Source of the DNA: JASBZA01 sp964345295
GTDB taxonomy: Bacteria > Bacillota > Clostridia > Saccharofermentanales > Fastidiosipilaceae
DNA length: 64,000 nucleotides
Assembly (NCBI GenBank): GCA_964345295.1
Contig: CAYFQG010000001.1
Coordinates: forward strand, 80,529 to 144,528
Reading direction: 5' to 3'
Shown here one piece after another: positions 55,877 to 63,448 of the stretch; within the stretch, counting starts at the first letter, position 1; each line of letters begins with the position of its first letter. The translations under genes were made by a program, and so were the position numbers. The notes beneath the pieces are model-generated. The model worked only from the letters and a program-made list of their open reading frames with translations, made no database searches and was not told the DNA's origin.

Positions 55877-56437
55877 TTAACCTTCTATGGGCCTGTGGGG
55901 ATTGTACTGGACCTTAGAAGGATTAAATCTTCTTAAATTCGTCAGGATCCTGTCGTCGGGTTCAAATAAGACTAAGACCCTTTCATTTTTATTTTTCAAA
56001 GTGGCTTCTGTGACGAAAAACCACACCCGTTTGGGGTCGGTATTTGAGGATAAGTCCATTTTGGTAAAGTTAGACTTCTCAAAAGACTTATAGTCGGAAG
56101 ACGAAACAGGCGCCACGATCTCCATATTCTGAGCCTTGGCGGACAGTTTACGCTTGCGACTTCTCTTATGCACAATAACATCGATATCCAGAGTTCCGTT
56201 GGTGCAAACGTATTCGAACTCCAAGTCACGTCGGGTAATCAGGAAATATAGACCATAAGCGGCACCGACTACAATCAGGAGGGCAAAACTGAAAAGATAG
56301 GGCAGAAATAAAAAGACCAGGTAGAGTACCACCAGGAAAGCCAATACATAAAGGCCGATTAGAAGGAAATCCTTCGTTCCCATCCTGCGTTTTACAATCT
56401 TCTCTATAAAAACATCTTCTCTACCGCTATTAAACAT
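55877..56437 (-). CDS. DUF6106-like membrane protein
   Basis: 186 residues. Two membrane helices (about residues 22-70) followed by a cytoplasmic beta-rich domain starting RDLEFEYVCTNGTLDID and ending in VLFEPDDRILTNLRRFNP, which I recognise as DUF6106, a family of unknown function in Clostridia. A strong GAGGAGG site precedes the ATG. It heads the long gene run that continues to the cyclophilin gene at 45790. Confidence 0.8.
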   Translation of the reverse strand: MFNSGREDVFIEKIVKRRMGTKDFLLIGLYVLAFLVVLYLVFLFLPYLFSFALLIVVGAAYGLYFLITRRDLEFEYVCTNGTLDIDVIVHKRSRKRKLSAKAQNMEIVAPVSSSDYKSFEKSNFTKMDLSSNTDPKRVWFFVTEATLKNKNERVLVLFEPDDRILTNLRRFNPSKVQYNPHRPIEG

Positions 56438-56559
56438 AAATCCTCCTCATAGAACTCTTTCTAAAACAAAAGCTGTCCAATATTTTAATATATTCTAGAA
56501 CTTTATGGGCCGCATTTTGTGAATTTAGCTTAACATTTAAGAAGCCTATTGAGCAAAAT

Positions 56560-56585
56560 AAGTGCCTTCGCTAAGGAAGGCACTT
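56560..56585. terminator. Bidirectional terminator between ackA and the DUF6106 gene
   Basis: A 9-bp stem AAGTGCCTT/AAGGCACTT with an 8-base loop, followed by TTCTT on the plus side and by ATTTTG on the minus side. In orientation it ends pta-ackA transcripts. Confidence 0.75.
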
Positions 56586-56643
56586 TTCTTGAATCACACT
56601 TTTAAGCAATTAAATACTTACCCAAAGGCTACAGGAATAGGCT

Positions 56644-57840
56644 CTAGATTAAATCTTTTGCCAAAGCTCTGGTATCCTGAGCGATTACCAGCTCTTCATC
56701 GGTCGGCACGACAACGACTTTAACCTTAGAATCGGGAGTCGAAATGATATTGACCTTGCCACGCTCTTTATTCTTCTCTTCATCCAGGTTGTAACCTAAG
56801 AATTCTAAGCCTTCCAAAACCTGCTCACGAATATTGGAGCCGTTCTCACCTACACCTGCCGTAAAGACAATAACGTCCACGCCGCCCATGGCCGCTGCAT
56901 AAGCACCGATGTACTTCTTTACTTGATAGCAGAACATATCAACGGCCAGGCGAGCTCTTTCGTTACCCTCCTCAATGGCCTTATCCAGATCTCTAAAGTC
57001 GGAGGAAACACCCGAGATGCCGTAGACGCCGGATTCTTTATTCATAATTCTGTCTAAATCATCGAAGTCCAAATCGGGATTTTGCTGGTGGAGATAACGT
57101 AAGATAGCCGGGTCTATGTCGCCACAACGAGTTCCCATAGGTACACCGGCCAAAGGTGTCAAACCCATAGAGGTGTCCACACTCTTACCGCCGTCAACAG
57201 CCGTGATAGACGAACCGTTACCTAAGTGACAGGTCACAATCTTCAAATTTTCAATGGGTTTGCCTACCGTCTCAGCGGCAATCCGGCTCACATAACGATG
57301 TGAAGTACCGTGGAAGCCGTAACGTCTTACTGAATATTTTTCGTAACAATCATAAGGCAAGGCATACATAAAAGCTTTGGCCGGCATGGTCTGATGGAAA
57401 GCCGTATCGAAAACGGCCACCATAGGCTTACCGGGCATGGCCTTCTCACAAGCCTCAATACCCATAAGGTTAGCAGGGTTATGCAGAGGACTAAGCGGGC
57501 TGCACTTCTTTATGGCGTCTTTTACCTCGTCATCAATCAGTACGGACTCGGTGTAGATTTCGCCGCCGTGAACCACTCTGTGGCCTACCGCATCAATCTC
57601 ATCCATAGATTCGATGACGCCCTTGGGACCGGTTAAGGTTTCCAAAACGGCAGTCATGGCTTCCACGTGCGTGGGCATGGCGATTTCTTCTTTAATCTTC
57701 TCTCCGTGTGCCTCAAAAGTCATGGAACCGTCAATACCGATTCTCTCACAAAGACCCTTGGCCATCACTTCGGCCGTCTCGGGATCCATCAACTGGAACT
57801 TTAAGGAAGACGAGCCTGCATTTACAACTAAAACTTTCAT
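56644..57840 (-). CDS. ackA: Acetate kinase
   Basis: Converts acetyl phosphate and ADP to acetate and ATP, the energy-yielding last step of fermentative acetate production. 398 residues: VLVVNAGSSSLKFQLMDPE, VGHRVVHGGE, and CHLGNGSSITAVDGGKSVDTSMG. It follows pta by 43 bases and shares its promoter. Confidence 0.98.
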   Translation of the reverse strand: MKVLVVNAGSSSLKFQLMDPETAEVMAKGLCERIGIDGSMTFEAHGEKIKEEIAMPTHVEAMTAVLETLTGPKGVIESMDEIDAVGHRVVHGGEIYTESVLIDDEVKDAIKKCSPLSPLHNPANLMGIEACEKAMPGKPMVAVFDTAFHQTMPAKAFMYALPYDCYEKYSVRRYGFHGTSHRYVSRIAAETVGKPIENLKIVTCHLGNGSSITAVDGGKSVDTSMGLTPLAGVPMGTRCGDIDPAILRYLHQQNPDLDFDDLDRIMNKESGVYGISGVSSDFRDLDKAIEEGNERARLAVDMFCYQVKKYIGAYAAAMGGVDVIVFTAGVGENGSNIREQVLEGLEFLGYNLDEEKNKERGKVNIISTPDSKVKVVVVPTDEELVIAQDTRALAKDLI

Positions 57841-57883
57841 ACTTATCTCTTTCTCTCTGATTTTTTCTTTGCTTAAGGCGTAC

Positions 57884-58888
57884 TTAGGCTTCGGCGTTTT
57901 GTGCCTGAACGGCTGTAATCGCTACAACACCGACAATATCATCGGCCGAGCAGCCTCTGGACAGGTCGTTAACCGGCTTGGCAATACCCTGTGTTAAAGG
58001 ACCGTAAGCCTCTGCCTTACCTAAACGTTGGACCAGCTTATAGCCGATATTACCGGCATTGAGGTCGGGGAAAATCAAAACGTTGGCCTGGCCGGCTACA
58101 GGGCTTCCGGGTGCTTTAGACTGAGCAACTTCGGGAACGATAGCGGCATCCAATTGGAGCTCACCGTCTACTAAAAGCTGAGGATATTTTTGGTGGGTCA
58201 GGCGGGTTGCTTCAACCATCTTGTCGACCAGCTCGGACTTGGCCGAACCCTTGGTCGAATAGCAGAGCATGGCAATCTTGGCTTCTTCGCCGGTCAGAGA
58301 TTCAAAAGAAGCGGCGGAAGAATAGGCAATCTCGGACAACTGATCCGGATCGGGATTTTCATTGAGGCCGGAATCGGCGAAGATAAAGACACCGTCCGCT
58401 CCGTACTCGCAATCGGGGACTACCATGACAAAGAAACCGGAAACAAGTTTAGTACCGGGGGCTGTCTTAATAATCTGCAAAGCGGGACGCAAAGTATCAG
58501 CCGTGCTGTGAATCGCACCGGATACCAAACCGTCCGCATCGCCATCTTTAATCATTATGTTGCCGAAGAAAACCGGGTCCGTCAGAATGTCTTTGGCCTT
58601 CTCGGGAGTCATACCCTTGTGTTTACGTAATTCCACGAATAAATCGATGTATTCTTGCTTCTTCTCGTAAGTAGTGGGGTCAACAATCTGGATACCTTCG
58701 AGCGAAACGCCAAACTCTTCGGCCTTAGCCTCAATCTCTTCCCTGCTACCCGTCAAGATAATGTGGGCAATGCCCTCGTCTGTAGCGGTTCTGGCCGCCT
58801 TCAATACACGTTCGTCCGTTCCTTCAGGCAAGACCACCTTCTTGACATCTTCTCTGGCCTTAGCCTTAATCTTGTCCATAAAAGCCAT
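57884..58888 (-). CDS. pta: Phosphate acetyltransferase
   Basis: Converts acetyl-CoA to acetyl phosphate. 334 residues, the short form without regulatory N-terminal domain. Signatures: VVLPEGTDERVLKAA, DGLVSGAIHSTADTLRPALQIIKT, and SKAPGSPVAGQANVLIFPDLNAGNIGYKL. It has its own near-consensus promoter and is paired with ackA. Confidence 0.97.
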   Translation of the reverse strand: MAFMDKIKAKAREDVKKVVLPEGTDERVLKAARTATDEGIAHIILTGSREEIEAKAEEFGVSLEGIQIVDPTTYEKKQEYIDLFVELRKHKGMTPEKAKDILTDPVFFGNIMIKDGDADGLVSGAIHSTADTLRPALQIIKTAPGTKLVSGFFVMVVPDCEYGADGVFIFADSGLNENPDPDQLSEIAYSSAASFESLTGEEAKIAMLCYSTKGSAKSELVDKMVEATRLTHQKYPQLLVDGELQLDAAIVPEVAQSKAPGSPVAGQANVLIFPDLNAGNIGYKLVQRLGKAEAYGPLTQGIAKPVNDLSRGCSADDIVGVVAITAVQAQNAEA

Positions 58889-58971
58889 TTAACTTACCGT
58901 CCTTTCATCCTCATCAAACTAAAAAATTTCTTAATACAGGCACAAAAATGCACCGAATTTTACTACAGAAA

Positions 58972-59000
58972 AGTATAGCCTAACACCCTCTGTTTGTTAA
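58972..59000 (-). promoter_or_regulatory. Sigma-70 promoter for pta-ackA
   Basis: Minus strand TTAACA (58995-59000), 17-base spacer, TATACT (58972-58977), each 5 of 6 to consensus. The -35 box overlaps the stop codon of the upstream DUF3052-like gene. Confidence 0.8.
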
Positions 59001-59374
59001 GCATGGCGAAAGCCCAATGCCTGCCAATCTTCACCTAAGGCTACCTGTCTAGCCGGTTGAAAATTTCTTTTTTGTAAAGCTTCCCAACCTTCCTCACGAT
59101 TTATATCGGTCTTATAACGCTCCGAATTCTTTCTGGGATAAGCAAACCACAGCTTTGCGGCAGGGTTTATGTGGGGCAGGACTTCCTGTAAAACCATAGC
59201 CAATTCTTCGCGATTTTTGGCGAAGGCCAAAAGAGCCTCAGGGCTTAGGTCGGGCATCTCATCATAGCGCGTCCAGTTTCGCTCACGGCTGAAGTCTTTA
59301 ATAAGTTCATCCGGTAGACGAAGGACTATGAGTTCTTGATTCTTTAATTCCAGTTTTTTCCTAATATCATCCAT
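58997..59374 (-). CDS. DUF3052-like small protein
   Basis: 125 residues with HINPAAKLWFAYPRKNS, a KTDINREEGWEALQ block and a final GEDWQALGFR. This combination is typical of DUF3052-type proteins of unknown function. No signal peptide or membrane helix. It is transcribed divergently from tmcAL. Confidence 0.65.
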   Translation of the reverse strand: MDDIRKKLELKNQELIVLRLPDELIKDFSRERNWTRYDEMPDLSPEALLAFAKNREELAMVLQEVLPHINPAAKLWFAYPRKNSERYKTDINREEGWEALQKRNFQPARQVALGEDWQALGFRHA

Positions 59375-59458
59375 ATTCCTACCTACTTTCTAAAAACTCT
59401 CGTTATAGTATTATAGCCGTAATAGAAAAATATTTAGTGAAAGATAGACAAACAATAG

Positions 59459-60679
59459 ATGAAAACCCTAGCCATAATAGCTGAATACAATCCTTTTCAC
59501 CTGGGACATAAGAAGCAATACGAGCGTGTTCTGGAGCAGTTTTCCGATCCTAAGAATCCGGTTCGAATCCTAAACATTATGAGCGGTAATTTTGTCCAAA
59601 GAGGCGAAGCTGCCCTATTGGATGAGAAAAGCAGAGCCGAACTGGCCTTATCTCAAGGGGCATCCTTGGTCTTATCGATTCCCTCTCTTTTTTCCGCTTC
59701 GGGCGCCAGAGACTTCGCCGCTGCCGGTGTCAAAATCGTTTCTAGATCCGGTGTCTGCCTGGATATCGCCTGCGGTGCGGAAAACCATGAAGATAGGACT
59801 TTTATTTCGGACATGGTCCCGGTATTGGACCAAGAACCCGATACCTATCGGGAATTTTTGGCGGAACATTTAGCCAAAGGCCTTCCCTATATGTCTGCTC
59901 GCCAAGAAGCCCTGAAAGACTATTTCCCGGACTATGCCGCTAAAATCGATACCTTCATAAGAAAACCCAATAATATTCTGGCTTTAGAATACGCCTTGGC
60001 CATCGAAAAAGAAAACAGAGTGCGCCGGGATTTGGGCTTAAAAGACTTAAAATTACACTTGATTCCACGAACCGGTGAAGAAGGAGCCATATCCGCCGGC
60101 CATATCCGTGATCTGCTCCGGGAAGAAAACGACACAAGTCGGAGGATTTCGGCCCTGGAAGAGCTGGTGCCGGAAGAGACACTAGCAACACTCTTATCAT
60201 CGCCTTTGGTTTTATCCGAGCCCTTCTCTTCACTCCTCCCTCTTTTCTTCAATCTGCGTTCCGATAAGGATGCCGCACAATATCGTGACATGTCGGAAGA
60301 CCTGGCTGGGCTCATTCGAAACGGTCTAAATTCGTCCTTGAAGGCTCCTCTGACCTATTCTTCTTTGGCCAAAGAACTGGCAACGCCTTATTTCCCCGAA
60401 ACCCGAATAAACCGCACTTTCTTAGCTTATCTTTGGGGTATACGTAAGGATGAATGGGCCAAAGCCCAAGCGGAAGGCCCCGCCTTCACTAAAGTTTTGG
60501 CCTATGACGCCAACGGTCGCTATCTTTTGCGACTCATGCGAAAGTTAAGTCGCCTAACTTTAATCAACCAAAAACAAGAGCTTTTCAAAGTACAAAAAAG
60601 CCCCTACGAAACTTTGGCCTATCAAAAGCAAGTCGAAATCTTGTCCGAGAAATATTATGAAAAGCTGAGGCATTTTTAG
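59459..60679 (+). CDS. tmcAL: tRNA(Met) cytidine acetate ligase TmcAL
   Basis: Uses acetate and ATP to acetylate C34 of elongator tRNA-Met (ac4C). 406 residues. The nucleotidyltransferase start is AIIAEYNPFHLGHKKQYERV with the HxGH motif, followed by NIMSGNFVQRGEAAL. The C-terminal part includes RINRTFLAYLWGI and the usual PYETLAYQKQ ending. Neighbouring pta-ackA make acetate; this neighbourhood (ylbM with pta/ackA) is common in Firmicutes. Confidence 0.93.
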   Translation: MKTLAIIAEYNPFHLGHKKQYERVLEQFSDPKNPVRILNIMSGNFVQRGEAALLDEKSRAELALSQGASLVLSIPSLFSASGARDFAAAGVKIVSRSGVCLDIACGAENHEDRTFISDMVPVLDQEPDTYREFLAEHLAKGLPYMSARQEALKDYFPDYAAKIDTFIRKPNNILALEYALAIEKENRVRRDLGLKDLKLHLIPRTGEEGAISAGHIRDLLREENDTSRRISALEELVPEETLATLLSSPLVLSEPFSSLLPLFFNLRSDKDAAQYRDMSEDLAGLIRNGLNSSLKAPLTYSSLAKELATPYFPETRINRTFLAYLWGIRKDEWAKAQAEGPAFTKVLAYDANGRYLLRLMRKLSRLTLINQKQELFKVQKSPYETLAYQKQVEILSEKYYEKLRHF

Positions 60680-60694
60680 TCCTCTCGTCTGACT

Positions 60695-60723
60695 TTGACA
60701 TGCCCCAATCAATTCAGTAGAAT
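60695..60723 (+). promoter_or_regulatory. Sigma-70 promoter for tyrS
   Basis: TTGACA (60695-60700), 17-base spacer, TAGAAT (60718-60723). It lies 46 bases upstream of the tyrS start, too close for a T-box leader. Confidence 0.85.
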
Positions 60724-60769
60724 TCCTAGGAATATCTAAATATTATTATAGATATATAAGGAGGATCAA

Positions 60770-62020
60770 ATGGAACAAAACAAGCCCTACGAAAACATTG
60801 TAGATACGCTGGAGGCCAGGGGTTATTTGGCCCAATCTACAGACCTGGACGCTGTACGCAAAATGCTCGACAAGCCGGGTGTACGTTTTTATATAGGCTT
60901 TGACCCCACAGCAGACAGTCTGCATGTCGGCCATTTTATCCAAATGATGATTTTGGCCCATATGCAAAGGGCCGGCCACTATCCCATCGCTCTGTTGGGC
61001 GGCGGTACCGGTATGATCGGAGACCCCTCCGGCAGGACCGATTTACGTAAGGTGATGACCAGAGAAACCGTCCAGCACAATGTGGACCGTTTCCGCGAAC
61101 AGATGGGCATCCTGGTGGACTTCTCGGAAGGCAAAGGCATGGTCGTCGATAACGCCGAATGGCTTATGGACTTAAACTACATCGAGTTTTTGCGTGACGT
61201 CGGTTCTTACTTCTCCGTAAACCGCATGCTCACAGCCGAAGCTTATAAGGCCAGAATGGAAAAAGGTCTGACCTTTATCGAATTTAACTATATGCTGCTC
61301 CAGGCTTACGACTTCTACCGTCTCTACGAAGACCATGATTGTAAGCTGCAGTTAGGCGGTAATGACCAATGGTCCAATATTATTGCAGGCGTCGACCTCA
61401 TTCGTCGTAAGACCGGTAATGATGACGCCCAGGGCCTTACCACCAACCTCCTTCTGAACAGTGAAGGCGTCAAGATGGGCAAAACCGCCAACGGTGCCGT
61501 CTGGTTGGACGAGAAGAAAATGCCTGTCTATGACTTCTATCAATACTGGCGTAACGTGGACGATGCGGATGTTATCAAATGTCTCAAGCTTCTGACCTTC
61601 TTGGACTTAGAAGAAATCTCCCGGTACGAGAAATTGGAAGGCGCTGATATTAACGAAGCCAAGAAGCGTCTGGCTTTTGAAGTCACCAAGCTTATCCACG
61701 GCGAAGAAAAGGCTAAGGCTGCCGAAGCCCAGGCCTACTCCATTTTCGTCGAAGGCCAAAGTTCTGATGACATGGAAACGACCGAGCTAGCTGAAGCAGA
61801 TTTAAATGAAGGCATCGGCCTCTTAAATCTCTTGGTCGAAACAGGCTTAGCCTCCAGCAACGGCGAAGGCCGCCGTCTGGTCCAACAGGGCGGTATCAGT
61901 CTCAACGGTAAAACCGTAGACGATACCCGTTATACTGTTACGGCAGATGACCTGGTAGATGACGAAATCATTATCCGCCGCGGTAAGAAGAGACATCACA
62001 GAGTAGTCGTAGCAGAATAA
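60770..62020 (+). CDS. tyrS: Tyrosyl-tRNA synthetase
   Basis: Class I synthetase charging tRNA-Tyr. 416 residues. Features: FYIGFDPTADSLHVGHFIQ with the HVGH motif, GGNDQWSNIIAG, the KMGKT version of the KMSKS loop, and a C-terminal S4 RNA-binding domain (about residues 345-410). AAGGAGG precedes the ATG. Own promoter and terminator make it a single-gene unit. Confidence 0.98.
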   Translation: MEQNKPYENIVDTLEARGYLAQSTDLDAVRKMLDKPGVRFYIGFDPTADSLHVGHFIQMMILAHMQRAGHYPIALLGGGTGMIGDPSGRTDLRKVMTRETVQHNVDRFREQMGILVDFSEGKGMVVDNAEWLMDLNYIEFLRDVGSYFSVNRMLTAEAYKARMEKGLTFIEFNYMLLQAYDFYRLYEDHDCKLQLGGNDQWSNIIAGVDLIRRKTGNDDAQGLTTNLLLNSEGVKMGKTANGAVWLDEKKMPVYDFYQYWRNVDDADVIKCLKLLTFLDLEEISRYEKLEGADINEAKKRLAFEVTKLIHGEEKAKAAEAQAYSIFVEGQSSDDMETTELAEADLNEGIGLLNLLVETGLASSNGEGRRLVQQGGISLNGKTVDDTRYTVTADDLVDDEIIIRRGKKRHHRVVVAE

Positions 62021-62047
62021 GAATCTCTACTCATATTAAGAATAAAC

Positions 62048-62085
62048 AAGCCTCTTTCGCTTATGCGAGAGAGGCTTTTATTTTT
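62048..62085. terminator. Terminator after tyrS
   Basis: A 13-bp stem (AAGCCTCTTTCGC with GCGAGAGAGGCTT, one G-T pair), 4-base loop, followed by TTATTTTT. It may also act on pcp from the other strand. Confidence 0.9.
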
Positions 62086-62112
62086 GTGTGTTAAGAAAAA
62101 TCCGGAATAATA

Positions 62113-62799
62113 TTATTGGAGATTTTTCAGAATAATTTCAATCGCCTGAACCATCATAGCCAAGGCCATAGAAGGTCTGTTTGGTGCAGCAAGTGTCTGC
62201 AAGGGCAAAGACGGCAAATGCACAAAGCCTGCCGGAATCGTTTCTAGACCCCTTTCTTCTCTCTTGCGGCACAGATCCAGTGTTTTATACATGACATGGT
62301 TGCAAACAAAAGTTCCCGCTGAATTCGAGATAAGAACCGGGATACCGGCATTTTTAAGTTTGGCTTCCAGGTGCCTCAGAGGAAGTTTTGAAAAATAAGC
62401 TGCCGGCCCGTCTACTAAGATTGGAGCATCTTCCGGTTTATAGTCCTCATTATCGGCGATTCGGGCATCATCTATGTTAATGGCCACACGCTCCAAATGA
62501 ACGGCGGACGCCATAGCATTTTGACCCAAATTCAAGATACCGTCGAAGTTTTCTTCTTGGAAAATCTCTTCGAGAATTTTTTCGCTTTGTTTAAAAGAAG
62601 TGGGCAACAGTAGCTTAGTCAGACGAACAGAATGGCCTTCCTCGGCTTCTTCCCTATTATCGGACATAAAAAATGCCTCTGAGGGGTCTTCTTTCCAAAA
62701 GAAAGAGTCCGGCAAATTCTCTAAGACTTCTTCTACGGAATTTACCGACTCACCGCCAAAGGCATCAAAAGCCGTAACAATATAATGTAAAGGCTTCAT
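62113..62799 (-). CDS. pcp: Pyroglutamyl-peptidase I
   Basis: Cysteine peptidase (C15) that removes N-terminal pyroglutamate. 228 residues from the ATG at 62799, 7 bases after the rpsT stop. It has TAFDAFGGESVNS near the start, the catalytic cysteine in SNSAGTFVCNHVMY, and the histidine in GFVHLPSLP. Motif order and length fit the family. Its place directly after rpsT is unusual, and translation may be coupled. Confidence 0.9.
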   Translation of the reverse strand: MKPLHYIVTAFDAFGGESVNSVEEVLENLPDSFFWKEDPSEAFFMSDNREEAEEGHSVRLTKLLLPTSFKQSEKILEEIFQEENFDGILNLGQNAMASAVHLERVAINIDDARIADNEDYKPEDAPILVDGPAAYFSKLPLRHLEAKLKNAGIPVLISNSAGTFVCNHVMYKTLDLCRKREERGLETIPAGFVHLPSLPLQTLAAPNRPSMALAMMVQAIEIILKNLQ

Positions 62800-62806
62800 T
62801 ATGAAC

Positions 62807-63064
62807 TTAAGCTTGAGCTTGCAAAGCTTTCTGCAATTGAGACTTGTGACGAGCAACCTTCTGCTTGGAAATAATTCCCTTGTTAGCAGCCTGGTCTAAG
62901 AGCTTCGTTGCGTTCTTAACCGCTTCTTCTGCATTTTCCTGATTCTCAATCGCTAAAAAGGCATTTTTCAAAGTTGTGCGCATTTTGCTTCTCTGGTGCT
63001 TATTCTGAGCGGTTCTGTTGCTCTCGATGCGTACTCTCTTGATTGATGACTTAATATTTGGCAT
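62807..63064 (-). CDS. rpsT: 30S ribosomal protein S20
   Basis: 85 residues, strongly basic helical protein starting MPNIKSSIKRVRIESNRTAQNK. Excellent AGGAGGTGA ribosome-binding site and own promoter. Confidence 0.98.
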   Translation of the reverse strand: MPNIKSSIKRVRIESNRTAQNKHQRSKMRTTLKNAFLAIENQENAEEAVKNATKLLDQAANKGIISKQKVARHKSQLQKALQAQA

Positions 63065-63094
63065 ATCTATCTCACCTCCTGCTCACGTTCAATT

Positions 63095-63122
63095 ATTTTA
63101 TAGTAATCTCGACTTATGTCAA
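63095..63122 (-). promoter_or_regulatory. Sigma-70 promoter for rpsT-pcp
   Basis: Minus strand TTGACA (63117-63122), 16-base spacer, TAAAAT (63095-63100), 31 bases upstream of the rpsT start. Confidence 0.8.
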
Positions 63123-63321
63123 ATCGAATCAGATAAAGATTTTACCAAATATAGGCCCGGTCTGTCTATATAAAGGGGTAATGAAGTACATTGTCGGACT
63201 TTCTAGCTTTTTTATATTGCGTAATGCTAGGAAAGATGAATTAATAAATTATAATCATATTGTACCTGCGTAAAATCTAACATACATATAAAGTTATTTA
63301 GGAGGATAAAGCAAACAATAT
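63123..63321. other. AT-rich junction region without a supported gene
   Basis: Between the rpsT promoter and the AbiF RNA promoter. Base composition drops well below the rest of the window. A 30-codon frame starting ATG at 63181 has a poorly spaced purine run and no recognisable product. An AGGAGG at 63300-63305 has no start codon at a proper distance. I see nothing functional. Confidence 0.5.
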
Positions 63322-63351
63322 TTGACAAAAAATTATATTGCCGACTAAAAT
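63322..63351 (+). promoter_or_regulatory. Sigma-70 promoter of the RNA upstream of the Abi gene
   Basis: TTGACA (63322-63327), 18-base spacer, TAAAAT (63346-63351). The predicted start of transcription is near 63358. Confidence 0.8.
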
Positions 63352-63357
63352 TGAGTC

Positions 63358-63435
63358 AATAGTGTTGCCCATGTTAAGAGAAATCTTATCGTTTGGGGAC
63401 CAAAGGGGATTGACTCACGGTCAATCCCCTTTTTT
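63358..63435 (+). ncRNA. Structured non-coding RNA upstream of the Abi gene (abiF-RNA-like)
   Basis: Predicted RNA of about 78 nt, from the promoter at 63322-63351 to a T-run at 63430-63435. A first stem-loop has an inner 5-bp helix TAAGA/TCTTA capped by a GAAA tetraloop (63375-63388) and an outer CCCA/TGGG helix (63368-63371 with 63394-63397). The second is a perfect 13-bp hairpin (63402-63414 with 63420-63432, loop TCACG) and serves as terminator. No coding frame is visible. Its place directly upstream of an Abi_2 gene fits the abiF RNA family. I cannot run the covariance model. Confidence 0.65.
63402..63435 (+). terminator. Strong intrinsic terminator between the RNA and the Abi gene
   Basis: Core GGGGATTGAC/GTCAATCCCC, extended by A-T pairs, 5-base loop, then six T. 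It stands 13 bases upstream of the Abi start codon, so most transcripts from the promoter should end before the gene. Confidence 0.85.
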
Positions 63436-63448
63436 GCTTAAAGATATT

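Noticed and set aside
60680..60769. Possible T-box leader before tyrS
   Set aside because: The promoter lies only 46 bases before the start codon, leaving no room for a T-box and its terminator.
63058..63273. 71-codon plus-strand frame overlapping the rpsT start and a 30-codon frame within it
   Set aside because: No recognisable product, poor ribosome-binding site, and it begins inside the rpsT start region; AT-rich sequence gives such frames by chance.
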